64,000 bases of DNA from Candidatus Enterococcus ferrettii (GCF_017377655.1 NZ_JAFREL010000041.1:46823-110822), one strand, 5' to 3'; shown: positions 39,449 to 48,149, counted from the first letter of the stretch. A program made the numbers and translations. Notes: generated by a model from the sequence alone, not told the origin.

Positions 39449-39985
39449 AATAGTTCCGATTCGAGTAATTGGCCAAAAAACAAATTTCACATCGGCCATA
39501 ACATCCTTTTCATTGATCATACCAATAATTCGGCTGTCCTTGGATATTCGGCGGTTATCTCCTAATACGAATAGTTCGCCTTTAGGTACTTCTTCCTTAT
39601 TAAATAGCTGTTTCAAAGTGAAATCAGCTGTTAATGGCTGGCTATCCGTCAGCTCACTCTTATACTCATCAAGATAAGGCTCATCAACTTTATCTCCATT
39701 TATGTATAATTGATCCTCACGATATTCGATTTTATCTCCTGGCAAACCGATTACTCGCTTAATATAGTTCTTACCTGGATCATCGGGTGCTGGAAAAGTA
39801 ATAATGTCAAATCGCTTCACATTCGTATTTTTTAAAGCAATTACTCGTTCACCGTCAATCAATGTAGGATCCATTGAGTCTCCCTTTACTACAACTGGAG
39901 TAAATACAAATTGACGAAGGGCAAATAAGATTGCTGCCAAAATGACAAAATAGAGAATGGTTTTAATTAATTCTTTTGCTTTCAT
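39443..39985 (-). CDS. lepB: signal peptidase I
   Basis: Membrane serine protease that removes signal peptides outside the membrane, 180 residues. One N-terminal membrane anchor (about 9-27). Catalytic Ser37 in GDSMDPTL and Lys76 in YIKRVIGLPGD. The GDNR box is LGDNRRISKDSR. Start ATG at 39985 after a ribosome binding site of the GGAGG type. It probably handles the secreted and WxL proteins in this window among others. Confidence 0.95.
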   Translation of the reverse strand: MKAKELIKTILYFVILAAILFALRQFVFTPVVVKGDSMDPTLIDGERVIALKNTNVKRFDIITFPAPDDPGKNYIKRVIGLPGDKIEYREDQLYINGDKVDEPYLDEYKSELTDSQPLTADFTLKQLFNKEEVPKGELFVLGDNRRISKDSRIIGMINEKDVMADVKFVFWPITRIGTID

Positions 39986-40160
39986 TGCTTTCCTCCAACT
40001 AATTCATAAAATAAGTTTACCATAGTCTTTTAGATTTGCGATCTTTTCGCTCTGCTTTTAGGAAAAATTACTTTTTCTTCCATGAGCATATTCCTTTTCT
40101 TACTTTTTGTAAGGTGATATAGTTCATATTGTGATAACTATAGAAAAGGTGGAATTATTG

Positions 40161-40757
40161 ATGACTACATTTTTAGAAACACTGAAAAATCGCCGTTCCT
40201 TCTACGCTTTAGGACGGGAAGTAAATTTATCAGAAGAGGAAATTTCTGACATTGTGAAAGAAGCAGTAAAACAAAGCCCCACTGCTTTTAATGCACAATC
40301 TCCAAGAGCAGTAATTTTGTTTGGCGATGCTCATGAAAGACTATGGGAAATAGTTGGGGAGGCTTTGAAGCCATTGACACCTCCTGAAGCCTTCCCAAAT
40401 ACCCAAAATAAATTAGCTGGTTTTAAAAGTGGTTTTGGTACTGTACTTTTCTTTAAAGAAAAAGATACTGTTAAGCATTTACAGGAAGAATTCGAATTGT
40501 ATGCTGAAAACTTCCCTGTTTGGGCAGAACAATCAAACGGAATTGCCACTGCAAATACTTGGACAGCTTTAGAAGAAGCAGGATTAGGTGCTAATCTACA
40601 ACATTACAATCCAGTTGTGGACGAAGCTGTTGCTAAAGAATGGGACATTCCTGCTAACTGGGAACTACGTTCTCAATTAGTCTTTGGTTCCAAAGAGGGG
40701 ACTCCTGGTGAGAAAGAATATCTCGCTGACGATGTTCGTTTCCGTGTGATTCGCTAA
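40161..40757 (+). CDS. nitroreductase family protein (Frm2/YdgI-like)
   Basis: FMN-dependent oxidoreductase of 198 residues. FMN-binding pattern: NRRSFYALGR near residue 11, QSPTAFNAQSPRAVIL, then GLGANLQHYNP. The sequence fits the subgroup that includes yeast Frm2 and Bacillus YdgI rather than NfsA/NfsB. Physiological substrate unknown. ATG at 40161 follows AAAGGTGGAATTATTG; an upstream in-frame start at 40131 lacks a site. Monocistronic. Confidence 0.9.
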   Translation: MTTFLETLKNRRSFYALGREVNLSEEEISDIVKEAVKQSPTAFNAQSPRAVILFGDAHERLWEIVGEALKPLTPPEAFPNTQNKLAGFKSGFGTVLFFKEKDTVKHLQEEFELYAENFPVWAEQSNGIATANTWTALEEAGLGANLQHYNPVVDEAVAKEWDIPANWELRSQLVFGSKEGTPGEKEYLADDVRFRVIR

Positions 40758-40763
40758 AACATT

Positions 40764-40812
40764 AAAAAAGCTCTTAAAACCTGCTTAAATGCTGGTTCTA
40801 AGAGCTTTTTAC
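40764..40812 (+). terminator. nitroreductase gene terminator
   Basis: Imperfect stem AAAAGCTCTTA / TAAGAGCTTTT just after the stop codon, then T-rich sequence. Confidence 0.7.
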
Positions 40813-40876
40813 TTTGTTCACTGAAACAACAACATTTTTGTACTACCTATCTATTAAATCAACTCGAGAAATGGTG

Positions 40877-40916
40877 AAAAAAGCTTTTAGCATAAAATCC
40901 TGCTAAAAGCTTTTTT
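40877..40916 (-). terminator. terminator of the tRNA-Gln gene
   Basis: 16-bp stem AAAAAAGCTTTTAGCA / TGCTAAAAGCTTTTTT downstream of the tRNA; symmetrical, so it can work in both directions. Confidence 0.75.
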
Positions 40917-40933
40917 GATTGAGAACCTTATTA

Positions 40934-41006
40934 TTGGGATAACAGGGTTCGAACCTGTAATTGCTCGATTCAGAGTCGAGTGCCTTACCAATTTGGCTAT
41001 ATCCCA
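40934..41006 (-). tRNA. tRNA-Gln (anticodon CUG)
   Basis: A full cloverleaf folds on the minus strand. Acceptor UGGGAUA/UAUCCCA with the U1-A72 pair typical of tRNA-Gln. D stem GCC/GGC, anticodon stem CTCGA/TCGAG with loop CTCTGAA (anticodon CUG). T stem ACAGG/CCTGT with loop TTCGAAC. Discriminator A. CCA is not encoded. It is a single-gene unit with its own promoter and terminator and reads CAG codons. Confidence 0.95.
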
Positions 41007-41021
41007 TTAAGAACAAAAGAA

Positions 41022-41050
41022 ATTATAACGCCGTTTCTTTTATTCTTCAA
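41022..41050 (-). promoter_or_regulatory. tRNA-Gln promoter
   Basis: Minus strand TTGAAG (41050-41045), 17-bp spacer, TATAAT (41027-41022), ending 15 bp before the tRNA. Confidence 0.8.
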
Positions 41051-41055
41051 GCATT

Positions 41056-41454
41056 TTAACTTTTGCCGCTGCTTTGCTTTAAAGCTGTCAGTACTAAATC
41101 ACCATCAGCAAATCCTAAGTTAATTACCACAGTCTCTTTCAAGAATTCCAGCATGAGATAAATACCGTTCATTTTTTTCTGACCAGCGATGGATTTGCAA
41201 TGATACAAATTGTATTGGTATCTTCCTTTGCGGCTGACAGCATAGAGTATGTTTCCTGAAATACCGTAGGACGTCATTCCTTCATGATTTTTAAAGCTTT
41301 TATACTGATGGAAACCAACGAAGGAAAAGACGAAATTTGTTTTAGGATATGCCGTTATCAAGCGTTCAAAAAGTTCAATGCCTTTTTTCTCATTTGTATT
41401 ATAGTTGATTTTGTATTTCTTACTAAAAAGATAAAGTTCAGTTGAAGTATTCAT
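41056..41454 (-). CDS. hypothetical protein
   Basis: 132 residues, cytoplasmic, basic. No family recognised. The middle (YGISGNILYAVSRKGRYQY, then GIYLMLEFLKETVVIN) alternates hydrophobic residues like a small beta-barrel and recalls bacterial PH-like domains, but this is a weak impression. Start ATG at 41454, with GAGGAG eight bases before. It is 17 bases downstream of the DUF308 membrane protein gene and probably cotranscribed. Confidence 0.7.
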   Translation of the reverse strand: MNTSTELYLFSKKYKINYNTNEKKGIELFERLITAYPKTNFVFSFVGFHQYKSFKNHEGMTSYGISGNILYAVSRKGRYQYNLYHCKSIAGQKKMNGIYLMLEFLKETVVINLGFADGDLVLTALKQSSGKS

Positions 41455-41471
41455 TATTCCTAGCTCCTCGT

Positions 41472-42014
41472 TTAAAGTTCAGCTGATTTATCTTTTAGTC
41501 TTCTGGCGTCTCGTATTTCAGCAATGCTCATGGTGATTAACAGAAAACCGAAGATACGAAATAGCAGCATTAAACTATTGAAGGGATTAAACAAAAGTAA
41601 AATACCTGCTAGGACCATCAATCCACTGTAAACTAAACCTCCATTAACAGAGAAACCACGTTTGCGCGCATCCCAATTTTGCATAAACTTTCCGATTCCA
41701 AAGATCAGGACAATAAATCCTAAAAACATTGGCAAGATACTAGCAATACCACGGGCAAAGAACAGAATGAAAAAAGCAACAATCAACATAATGATCCCCC
41801 CTGAAAAACTTGGACCATAGCCTCCTACTTTCTGGCGATTACGTAATCCGTTGATTATCTGTAGGATCCCTAAAATAGCCACATAGAAAAAGATGATGTA
41901 GACTATTCCGTTAAAAACCATTTGTGGTGAAAGTAAGATAGCGATGCCTAATAACAGGTAGACAATTCCTCTGAAATAGCTGTATTGCTTCATTGATTCT
42001 AAGAAAGCACTCAT
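41472..42014 (-). CDS. HdeD/DUF308 family membrane protein
   Basis: 180 residues with six hydrophobic segments in three hairpins (for example GIVYLLLGIAILLSPQMVF, GIIMLIVAFFILFFARGI, GLVYSGLMVLAGILLLFNPF). The repeated G..LL..GI.LL..P pattern is that of DUF308, related to the acid-resistance protein HdeD of enterobacteria. Role in Gram-positives unknown. Start ATG at 42014; the hypothetical gene at 41056 follows closely. Confidence 0.85.
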   Translation of the reverse strand: MSAFLESMKQYSYFRGIVYLLLGIAILLSPQMVFNGIVYIIFFYVAILGILQIINGLRNRQKVGGYGPSFSGGIIMLIVAFFILFFARGIASILPMFLGFIVLIFGIGKFMQNWDARKRGFSVNGGLVYSGLMVLAGILLLFNPFNSLMLLFRIFGFLLITMSIAEIRDARRLKDKSAEL

Positions 42015-42083
42015 ATAAATTCCTCCTTACTTTTTATTTTAACGAATATTAACAAATTTTACGAATATTCTAGTAGTTGATGA

Positions 42084-42112
42084 TTGTAAACTTTTACATA
42101 GTTGGGTATAAT
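42084..42112 (+). promoter_or_regulatory. predicted promoter
   Basis: TTGTAA (42084-42089), 17-bp spacer, TATAAT (42107-42112), in front of the two small genes at 42176 and 42393. Confidence 0.65.
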
Positions 42113-42175
42113 TGCCTTTAACATTGATCCAAAAGGCTAGACCCAAAAATTTTGTCGATACTGGAGGGCTTGTGT

Positions 42176-42379
42176 ATGAAAGAAGAAGAGATTGAATTAG
42201 GTAAAGTTTATCGTTGTCACCCCATCGGATTTGAAAAAACAGTTGAGGGAGAAGTCGTTTCTAAAATGGCAAACTGCGCTGTCATTCGCATTAACGCGTG
42301 CGAACAAATCGATGAGGAACTGCGAGAAGATAAATCTAATATGGTAGTGGCAAAATATTCTAGCTTCACCGCTAAGTAG
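42176..42379 (+). CDS. small hypothetical protein, DUF2187-like
   Basis: 67 residues. The pattern ELGKVYRCHPIGFEKTVEG, then VVSKMANCAVIRI, looks like a small beta-rich fold similar to DUF2187 proteins of lactic acid bacteria. The assignment is tentative and no function is known. ATG at 42176 follows CTGGAGGGCTTGTGT. The next gene starts 13 bases after its stop, so the two form a unit. Confidence 0.7.
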   Translation: MKEEEIELGKVYRCHPIGFEKTVEGEVVSKMANCAVIRINACEQIDEELREDKSNMVVAKYSSFTAK

Positions 42380-42392
42380 AAGGCTGATTTTA

Positions 42393-42869
42393 TTGAGTGT
42401 GTTCACTATGTTGCTGGGGTTGTTTACCCTAGTGTTGCTTGTTTATTTAGTAATGGTTCGTCAGTCGGTGGTTATCCCAACTCACGTTAATAAAAATCGT
42501 TATTGGTTTTACCCCATGATTGCCTTCCTTATTGGTGTGTCCGGTTTTGTTAATTTTACTAACCTCGACGGGAAACTGCAAACAAGTCTGGCAGTACTGA
42601 TTGTACTAAGTTTTCTTCTGGATAAAAAAGGACTGACTGAAAGCCATATTATTTTGAATAGTTTGGATAATCGTGGTATTCCTTATTCAAAAGTTGAAAA
42701 AGTAGTTTTACTGGTGGAAGAAGACCAACCAATCAAAATGAATTTTTTTCGAAACGGACGCCGAGGACCGGTCTTAAACTTTGATCATTCATTGGAAGAG
42801 TTGGCTGTTTTCTTCACCTCCCATCTTAATGATGGCAGTAAATTGGAAATAATTATAAAAGAAGATTGA
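42393..42869 (+). CDS. membrane protein of unknown function
   Basis: 158 residues. Three hydrophobic segments in the first 80 residues (FTMLLGLFTLVLLVYLVMV, YPMIAFLIGVSGFV, SLAVLIVLSFLL), then a soluble domain with ILNSLDNRGIPYSKVEKVVL that resembles PH-like or DUF5673-type domains. Not recognised with confidence. TTG start at 42393 behind AGAAGG. Second gene of the unit begun at 42176. Confidence 0.7.
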   Translation: MSVFTMLLGLFTLVLLVYLVMVRQSVVIPTHVNKNRYWFYPMIAFLIGVSGFVNFTNLDGKLQTSLAVLIVLSFLLDKKGLTESHIILNSLDNRGIPYSKVEKVVLLVEEDQPIKMNFFRNGRRGPVLNFDHSLEELAVFFTSHLNDGSKLEIIIKED

Positions 42870-42889
42870 CTAGGTCAATCTTCTTTTAA
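42858..42889 (+). terminator. terminator
   Basis: Stem AAAGAAGATTGAC (42858-42870) / GTCAATCTTCTTT (42874-42886) with a three-base loop. The stop codon of the preceding gene lies in the hairpin. Confidence 0.8.
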
Positions 42890-43124
42890 TGTTTCACTCC
42901 TTAATCAGAACAAGTGGGAAAGACAATATGTTCAACTCTCCACAGCTGACACTTAATAAAGGGCTTTTTCAATCTCTTTTGATTTAGATGCATGCTCTCA
43001 GCTATTTGGATAATAGACGCAGATATCTCTTTAGAAAATCGTCTCAGGAACTAAAGGCTTCTCCATTAAGATGGCCCTTTTTTAGCCTTAATACGAGCCC
43101 TTATTTGGCTTCTCTTATCAATAA

Positions 43125-43553
43125 TTATTTAACTACCATGACATTACAACTGGCATGATTAACAACATAAGAAGTTGTTGAGCCGATAATCGCTTTTTCA
43201 ATTGCCCCAACCCCTGTTGCCCCGATCATAATGAGATCCATCTCATGTTTTTTTGCATATTCTACAATTCTGCGTTTTGGACTTCCCGATAGAATCGCTG
43301 TCTCATAGTTTTCAGGCAATTCTTCTGTTTTGCTGATTAATGTATCAATTTCGATTTCTGCGTTGTTCAGATGGAATTTCAACGCATCATTAATAAAGGC
43401 AGGATCGCCAACAGAATATTTGTAATCTACCACTGATAATACAGTTAATTTGCTATTGTTTCGTTTAGCAACCTCAATCGCTTCTTCAAAAGCTTTTTTC
43501 GCTTGTTCAGACCCATCTACAGCTACTAAAATATTCTTATATTCTTCCTTCAT
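43125..43553 (-). CDS. universal stress protein, UspA family
   Basis: 142 residues of the nucleotide-binding Usp fold. NILVAVDGSEQAKKAFEEA at the N-terminus and the ATP-binding pattern GATGVGAIEKAIIGSTTSYV at the C-terminus indicate an ATP-binding member. ATG at 43553 follows GAGAGGGGGAATTGACA. A longer frame to 43739 would overlap the promoter region of azlC and lacks a binding site. Monocistronic. Confidence 0.92.
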   Translation of the reverse strand: MKEEYKNILVAVDGSEQAKKAFEEAIEVAKRNNSKLTVLSVVDYKYSVGDPAFINDALKFHLNNAEIEIDTLISKTEELPENYETAILSGSPKRRIVEYAKKHEMDLIMIGATGVGAIEKAIIGSTTSYVVNHASCNVMVVK

Positions 43554-43712
43554 TGTCAATTCCCCCTCTCTTCTATTATAAAACAATGATTCATAAACAA
43601 AAAGTTTTTCTGATCTTTTCCCTCTTTTCTTTTGTTGTGAATAGAAAAAAGCTTGTAAATCCAGTTCTTTTTTATTACTATAATTAGAAATGTATGAGAG
43701 TGGGTGAAGTAT

Positions 43713-44423
43713 ATGGAGGATGAGCTGAAGGGGGTTCAAACTTTCAACGAAGGAGTGAAGGCTTGTGTCCCTACTATTATGGGCTATTTGGGTATTGGAA
43801 TAGCCATGGGAATTGTCGGAAAGGCGATTGGATTATCGGTTTGGCAAGTATTTCTTATGTCACTAATTGTCTACGCTGGCAGTGCACAGTTTATCATTTG
43901 CGGCTTGATAGCCATTAGTGCTCCAATTCCTTCAATTATTTTTACAGTATTTTTGGTTAATTTACGGCATTTTTTGATGAGTCTTTCAGTAGCAAATCAT
44001 TTTAAAAAAGACTCGCTGTTAAATGGTATTGGCATTGGTACTTTGCTGACTGATGAATCTTATGGTGTTTTAATGGCTACACTTGCTCAAAAGCCTGCTG
44101 TATCTAGTCGATGGACGCACGGTTTAAATATCACTGCCTATTTGACTTGGATTTTGGCTACGGTAATTGGAGCCTTGTTAGGGAATTTCATTCCCGATCC
44201 GAATGTTTTAGGGTTAGATTTCGCATTAACAGCAATGTTTTTAGGGTTATTTTTATTTCAGGTCCAATTGCCTTTAAAATTTCAAAAAAGTAAAACAGTT
44301 ATCATATTACTAGTTACTGCTTTTTCGCTTTACCTATTAATGCGTGTTGTATCCGCAGAGCTGGCAGTTATTATTTCTACATTATTGGGCTGCACGATTG
44401 GGGTGGTTATTAAAGATGAATAA
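43713..44423 (+). CDS. azlC: AzlC-type branched-chain amino acid exporter subunit
   Basis: 236 residues, about six membrane segments. The family block GVKACVPTIMGYLGIGIAMG, then YAGSAQFI and LVNLRHFLMSLS, is clear. AzlC pairs with AzlD to export branched-chain amino acids and analogues. ATG at 43713 is preferred with GGTGAAG upstream; GTG at 43704 is an alternative. It overlaps azlD by eight bases. Confidence 0.92.
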   Translation: MEDELKGVQTFNEGVKACVPTIMGYLGIGIAMGIVGKAIGLSVWQVFLMSLIVYAGSAQFIICGLIAISAPIPSIIFTVFLVNLRHFLMSLSVANHFKKDSLLNGIGIGTLLTDESYGVLMATLAQKPAVSSRWTHGLNITAYLTWILATVIGALLGNFIPDPNVLGLDFALTAMFLGLFLFQVQLPLKFQKSKTVIILLVTAFSLYLLMRVVSAELAVIISTLLGCTIGVVIKDE

Positions 44424-44739
44424 TCAGTATTTTCTGTTAGTTATTTTAGGCTGCGGAGTGGTCACTTGGATTCCGCGAATCTTACCTTTTGTCTTAACAC
44501 GGACCATGGTTATACCACCTTTATTTGAAAAATTTTTAAGCTATATTCCGTTAACAATACTAACAGCACTATTATTACAGAGTTTGTTAGTATTTGAAGA
44601 CGGTCATTTTCCTGGATTGAAATTTCCTGAAATTTTTGCATGTATCCCAGCATTAATTGTCGGTATTCGGACCAATGATTTAATGAAAATTGTTATTACA
44701 GGAGTGGTCTCTGTTGCGCTCCTGCGTTTATTATTTTAG
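44416..44739 (+). CDS. azlD: AzlD-type branched-chain amino acid exporter subunit
   Basis: 107-residue small membrane subunit with four hydrophobic segments; WIPRILPFVLTR and FLSYIPLTILTALL are characteristic of AzlD. ATG at 44416 lies in the end of azlC (ATGAATAA), eight-base overlap, so it is translated by coupling. Confidence 0.92.
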   Translation: MNNQYFLLVILGCGVVTWIPRILPFVLTRTMVIPPLFEKFLSYIPLTILTALLLQSLLVFEDGHFPGLKFPEIFACIPALIVGIRTNDLMKIVITGVVSVALLRLLF

Positions 44740-44751
44740 CGAAAATTTATT

Positions 44752-44795
44752 AAGTCAACTGTTTTTATTTAGAAGAACAGTTGACTTTTTTTTAG
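44752..44795 (+). terminator. azlCD terminator
   Basis: Stem AAGTCAACTGTT (44752-44763) / AACAGTTGACTT (44777-44788) and eight T. Confidence 0.88.
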
Positions 44796-44980
44796 GCTTT
44801 ATTAGAACGTCTTATGAAGGAATTTTTTAAGAGATTTTTAATCTCAATTAATGAAATGGCCTTCTTTTTGTCTTTTGCATTTTATATAACACAAGTTATT
44901 GAATAAAACATTAGATTCTCTCCTCTTTTTGTTGTATCCTATAACAAATATCGCTATTAGAATTCAGGAGTGTGATGACA

Positions 44981-45196
44981 ATGAAAAAAATCAGCGGTGT
45001 CTATTTTAAACATCCTTTAGATCTTTCTGGAAAACAATCTTTTGAAGTAGATGTTTCCCATGATTCACTTTATGCTAAAGACTGCTCGGTTGTTGAGAGT
45101 AACCAATTGGTTTTGACCGAAATTGCGGCAAAGTATCAACACCAGCATGAGGATTTGCATAGTTTCTTTATCATTGAAACTATCGATGAATCGTAA
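44981..45196 (+). CDS. small hypothetical protein
   Basis: 71 residues, soluble, begins MKKISGVYFKHPLDLSGKQ, rich in Ser, His and Glu. No family recognised and no motif visible. ATG at 44981 follows AGGAGTGTGATGACA; an ATG two codons earlier is possible. Monocistronic, with a terminator directly after the stop. Confidence 0.6.
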   Translation: MKKISGVYFKHPLDLSGKQSFEVDVSHDSLYAKDCSVVESNQLVLTEIAAKYQHQHEDLHSFFIIETIDES

Positions 45197-45232
45197 AAAA
45201 ACAAAAGCCGTTATGAGCGGCTTTTGTTTTTT
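45197..45232. terminator. bidirectional terminator
   Basis: Stem ACAAAAGCCG (45201-45210) / CGGCTTTTGT (45218-45227) with A-run before and T-run after; shared with the convergent GH73 gene. Confidence 0.85.
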
Positions 45233-45239
45233 TGTCTTA

Positions 45240-46496
45240 TTAATGTCCGTTCCAAGCATGACCTTCATACTGCCAGCCAACTTTAACTAACTGATCTTTT
45301 TCGTAAGTATTAGCCGTGTAATGATGGGAACCAGCTTTAGCATTCGGATTATACAGACGCAACAATTTGATTTCCCCGCCAGAGTACCAGCTTATTCCCT
45401 CATATCTCCATCCTTTCGCAACTAACATATCTTTTTCAGCGGAATTAAGAGTATAGTGGTGATCACCAACGTTTGGATTATACATACGGTAAACAGGTGC
45501 TCCTTTTTTTGGTGCTTGCCAGGCAACTCCTTCGTATTTCCAACCTACAGAAATCAAATTATCCTTTTCACCCGTATTTGCCGTGTAGAAGTGTTCAGAA
45601 CTATTGGGATTGTAAAGTCTGTACATGGCTGTTTTTTCCACAACCGGATTTACAGCGTTCCCACCATTGTTGCTATTTGGAGTATCATATTGAGTTAGAT
45701 TATAGGCTTCAATAACACTGTTCAGAGTTGCGCCATAGCTTGGGGCCGTCGCATATCTACCCGTTAACCAAGCTGTAGCATCTTTATAAGTTTTCGTGTT
45801 ACTCTTCCATGCACCTGAGTAATAGTAAACTCCTGATTGAAAGGAAGTATTTTTAAGAACATAGGCATTATCATTTAATGATTCGCCGAAGGATGGATAC
45901 TTACGGAATTTAGCATCCACTGTTATCCATTTTCCATTGACATATTCCTGAGTTTTCATTGTGACAGACTGTCCGTTATAGTTCCCTTTTACCCCAAATA
46001 GATTGTAATTAGGAGCTTTTGATAACGTACTTTGCCCCCAACCGCTTTCCACAATTGCTTGTGCAATCATTACAGAAGCATACAAATCATTGGCTTGTGC
46101 AACTGTTTTGGCATGGGGAGCCACTTGATTGATAAATACTTGCTGATTATTTGTTGAACGTGCTTGAGCAGCTCTCATAGAGAATTGTTCAAATGGAAAC
46201 GGATGTGTATGTGTTAGTTGACCAGAAGGATCTTCTGGCTCCTCTGTAATTATTTCTTCAGTATCGGTTGTAGTTTCCTCTGAAATCTTAGGCTGCGCCG
46301 ATTCCGTTGATTCTATAGTTGTCTCAGTCGAACTATCGGTGCTCTCAACCGTGCGTTCAATTGTTGCACTGCTTTTTGAACTTAACTCATCAGTCGTACT
46401 TGTCATGGCCTCTTCAGCCAAAACAGTTCCTGGATTTCCTATTGAAACTAACATTCCTAACACTGCAACACTTGAGAAAAGATGTTTAGCTTTCAT
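45240..46496 (-). CDS. secreted N-acetylglucosaminidase (GH73) with three C-terminal repeats
   Basis: 418 residues, wall hydrolase. Signal peptide to about residue 27 (cleavage near VLAEE), then a Ser/Thr/Glu-rich linker to about 95. GH73 domain at about 110-265 with [10 protein letters not shown] and [12 protein letters not shown]. Three repeats of about 42 residues follow, each with LYNPN or MYNPN, HxYT, EKDxL and GWxYEG. They match the DUF5648-type repeat found on many secreted hydrolases, probably for substrate or wall binding. ATG at 46496 follows TTAAGGAGGAAACA. The catalytic domain is similar to that of the LysM autolysin at 2048, so the two are paralogues. Confidence 0.9.
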   Translation of the reverse strand: MKAKHLFSSVAVLGMLVSIGNPGTVLAEEAMTSTTDELSSKSSATIERTVESTDSSTETTIESTESAQPKISEETTTDTEEIITEEPEDPSGQLTHTHPFPFEQFSMRAAQARSTNNQQVFINQVAPHAKTVAQANDLYASVMIAQAIVESGWGQSTLSKAPNYNLFGVKGNYNGQSVTMKTQEYVNGKWITVDAKFRKYPSFGESLNDNAYVLKNTSFQSGVYYYSGAWKSNTKTYKDATAWLTGRYATAPSYGATLNSVIEAYNLTQYDTPNSNNGGNAVNPVVEKTAMYRLYNPNSSEHFYTANTGEKDNLISVGWKYEGVAWQAPKKGAPVYRMYNPNVGDHHYTLNSAEKDMLVAKGWRYEGISWYSGGEIKLLRLYNPNAKAGSHHYTANTYEKDQLVKVGWQYEGHAWNGH

Positions 46497-46715
46497 TGTT
46501 TCCTCCTTAAAGTAAAATCTAAATTTAATGTAACAAAAATAGGGATTTAAGTAAATCATTTCTTATCAAATTTTTATTTCAACTTGACCATTCTTCAGTT
46601 TTATCCACAAATATGAGAAATCGTTGTTAGAATTCGACCAAAGCCGTTACTTTAATTATTAATTTTTCCATTCCATATTTTTTTGGTATAATTAGTACTT
46701 CGGAGGTGTTTGATC

Positions 46716-46985
46716 ATGGATTTAGGACTTTTATCCGCGAATATCATTTATATGATTTTTATTTTGATGTCAATTGTCTATTTCTACCTATTTAAAAGAG
46801 ATAGAACCTTTATCCATTTGTATCTTTCGCTGATTCCTACATTCATTTGTATCTTTCTTTTAATTAACTACCATTATTATCAGCCCGCTGAAGGTGCTCA
46901 AGTGATACGAATACTCTTAGCTACCTCGATTATTAGTTGTATGATTTATTGGAGTGTTTACGCTCTACTTCATCGAAAAGATTAA
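46716..46985 (+). CDS. small membrane protein
   Basis: 89 residues with three predicted membrane segments (IIYMIFILMSIVYFYLF, LYLSLIPTFICIFLLI, LLATSIISCMIYWSVYALL). No family recognised. ATG at 46716 follows GGAGGTGTTTGATC, and TATAAT preceded by TGG lies about 24 bases upstream of that. Confidence 0.7.
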   Translation: MDLGLLSANIIYMIFILMSIVYFYLFKRDRTFIHLYLSLIPTFICIFLLINYHYYQPAEGAQVIRILLATSIISCMIYWSVYALLHRKD

Positions 46986-47083
46986 CGACTTCTCAAATTT
47001 TCTTTTGAAAGGTTAATCTTTTAGTTCCAACATGATATAATGTTGAATATTGTTTTCCCAATGCACAATGAAGGAGTCTGTAC

Positions 47084-47398
47084 ATGGCTATTTTACTAAC
47101 GTTACTTATTGATCTTCTAACCGTCATTCTTTTCGTCTTTCGAATAACTACTAGTAACCAAGTAATTCTAATTATAGGTGGAGTCATTCAATTAATGTTT
47201 TTCATTGATCTTGTAGCTATTTTATTATTACGTACTAAATATGTTCCGCTGCCAGCTGCTGAAGCAGTTGACATGGCACGCCGCAGAAGCCGTCGTGAAA
47301 AAAAACGTCCTGGGGGATTATTTATCGGCTTATCCTGCTTAGTCTCTGCTGCAATTCTAATTTTCTACTTAGTTACTCTAGCTTCCCTATTCCTATAA
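47084..47398 (+). CDS. small membrane protein with basic loop
   Basis: 104 residues. Three hydrophobic segments: 2-20, 26-50 and 79-103. Between the last two is a strongly basic stretch (ARRRSRREKKRPGG) expected on the cytoplasmic side. No family recognised. ATG at 47084 follows AAGGAGTCTGTAC. Spaced 98 bases from the previous small membrane gene. Confidence 0.7.
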   Translation: MAILLTLLIDLLTVILFVFRITTSNQVILIIGGVIQLMFFIDLVAILLLRTKYVPLPAAEAVDMARRRSRREKKRPGGLFIGLSCLVSAAILIFYLVTLASLFL

Positions 47399-47518
47399 TT
47401 AAGTAATTATCACTCAAATCTATTTTTTCTTAATAATTGCTTTTACTTTACACTCATTCTCTGATAGAATTTTAATGTCAGTCACCGATTGATAAAAAAT
47501 GAGAAGGAGTTGTTACAC

Positions 47519-47863
47519 TTGGATGAGCAATCATTAGGAATTATCCCAGACGAAATTAAAGGCTGGAACTGGGGAGCCTTTATGTTTAATATTACTTGGG
47601 GCTTTGGGAATCGGAGTTATTTACCACTTTTGTGCTTAATTCCGCTATTCAATATTGTATGGATTTTTGTCTGCGGTTTTAAAGGTAACGAATGGGCTTG
47701 GCAAAAGGGAGACTATGAAGATATTAAAACCTTTTTAGCTGTACAAAGAACCTGGAATCGTGCAGGTTTGGTCGCATTTATTATTGCTATTATTGTGATC
47801 GTTCTTTATTTTGTTTTCTTTGCAGCCGTTATGTCTATGTTAATAAACGGACGTTACTATTAA
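47519..47863 (+). CDS. small membrane protein with GWNWGAF motif (DUF2628-like)
   Basis: 114 residues. GWNWGAFMFNITWGFGNRSY near residue 15 is the signature of a common but uncharacterised group of small membrane proteins, sometimes filed near DUF2628. Two hydrophobic segments follow (LLCLIPLFNIVWIFVCGF and VAFIIAIIVIVLYFVFFAA), separated by KGNEWAWQKGDYED. TTG at 47519 is preferred, nine bases after AGAAGGAG; a TTG at 47489 precedes that site. Confidence 0.72.
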   Translation: MDEQSLGIIPDEIKGWNWGAFMFNITWGFGNRSYLPLLCLIPLFNIVWIFVCGFKGNEWAWQKGDYEDIKTFLAVQRTWNRAGLVAFIIAIIVIVLYFVFFAAVMSMLINGRYY

Positions 47864-47880
47864 CCTGAGGTAACCTGGGG

Positions 47881-47914
47881 CGAACTCCTTGAATTCAAGG
47901 GGTTCGTTTTTTTA
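47881..47914 (+). terminator. terminator
   Basis: Stem CGAACTCCTTG (47881-47891) / CAAGGGGTTCG (47896-47906), AATT loop, then seven T. Confidence 0.85.
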
Positions 47915-47999
47915 CATTTTGCTGTTGATTACGAAGAATTGTTCATCAAAAAAATATCTTTTTTTGCAACCACCATTCTCAAATTGAGGAGGTTTTTGG

Positions 48000-48032
48000 A
48001 TGAACAAACTTCCGATTTTGCTTATTGAATAG
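48000..48032 (+). pseudogene. response-regulator remnant (N-terminus only)
   Basis: A perfect ribosome binding site (GAGGAGG) precedes ATG, and the frame reads MNKLPILLIE then TAG. If read on, EVLLA follows. The first ten residues are exactly how receiver domains begin, and the stop stands where the acidic pair (D-E) is expected. The rest of the gene is missing. The remnant is followed by a 10-bp perfect inverted repeat, AGGAAGTATT (48031-48040) / AATACTTCCT (48098-48107). Confidence 0.55.
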
Positions 48033-48149
48033 GAAGTATTGTTGGCTCCTATCCGTGTGGAGATTCAGCAACAAACGCAGACCATTCACTTAGACAGAAT
48101 ACTTCCTGTGCGATTGTGATGATCTTTTTTTTACGTTTAATTACTAGAG

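Noticed and set aside
42890..43124. Possible small gene between the membrane protein gene and the stress protein gene
   Set aside because: No open frame with a binding site and no structured RNA is apparent.
43125..43739. An N-terminally extended universal stress protein of 204 residues
   Set aside because: The extra 62 residues have no family similarity and cover the azlC start region; the ATG at 43553 has GAGAGGGGG in front.
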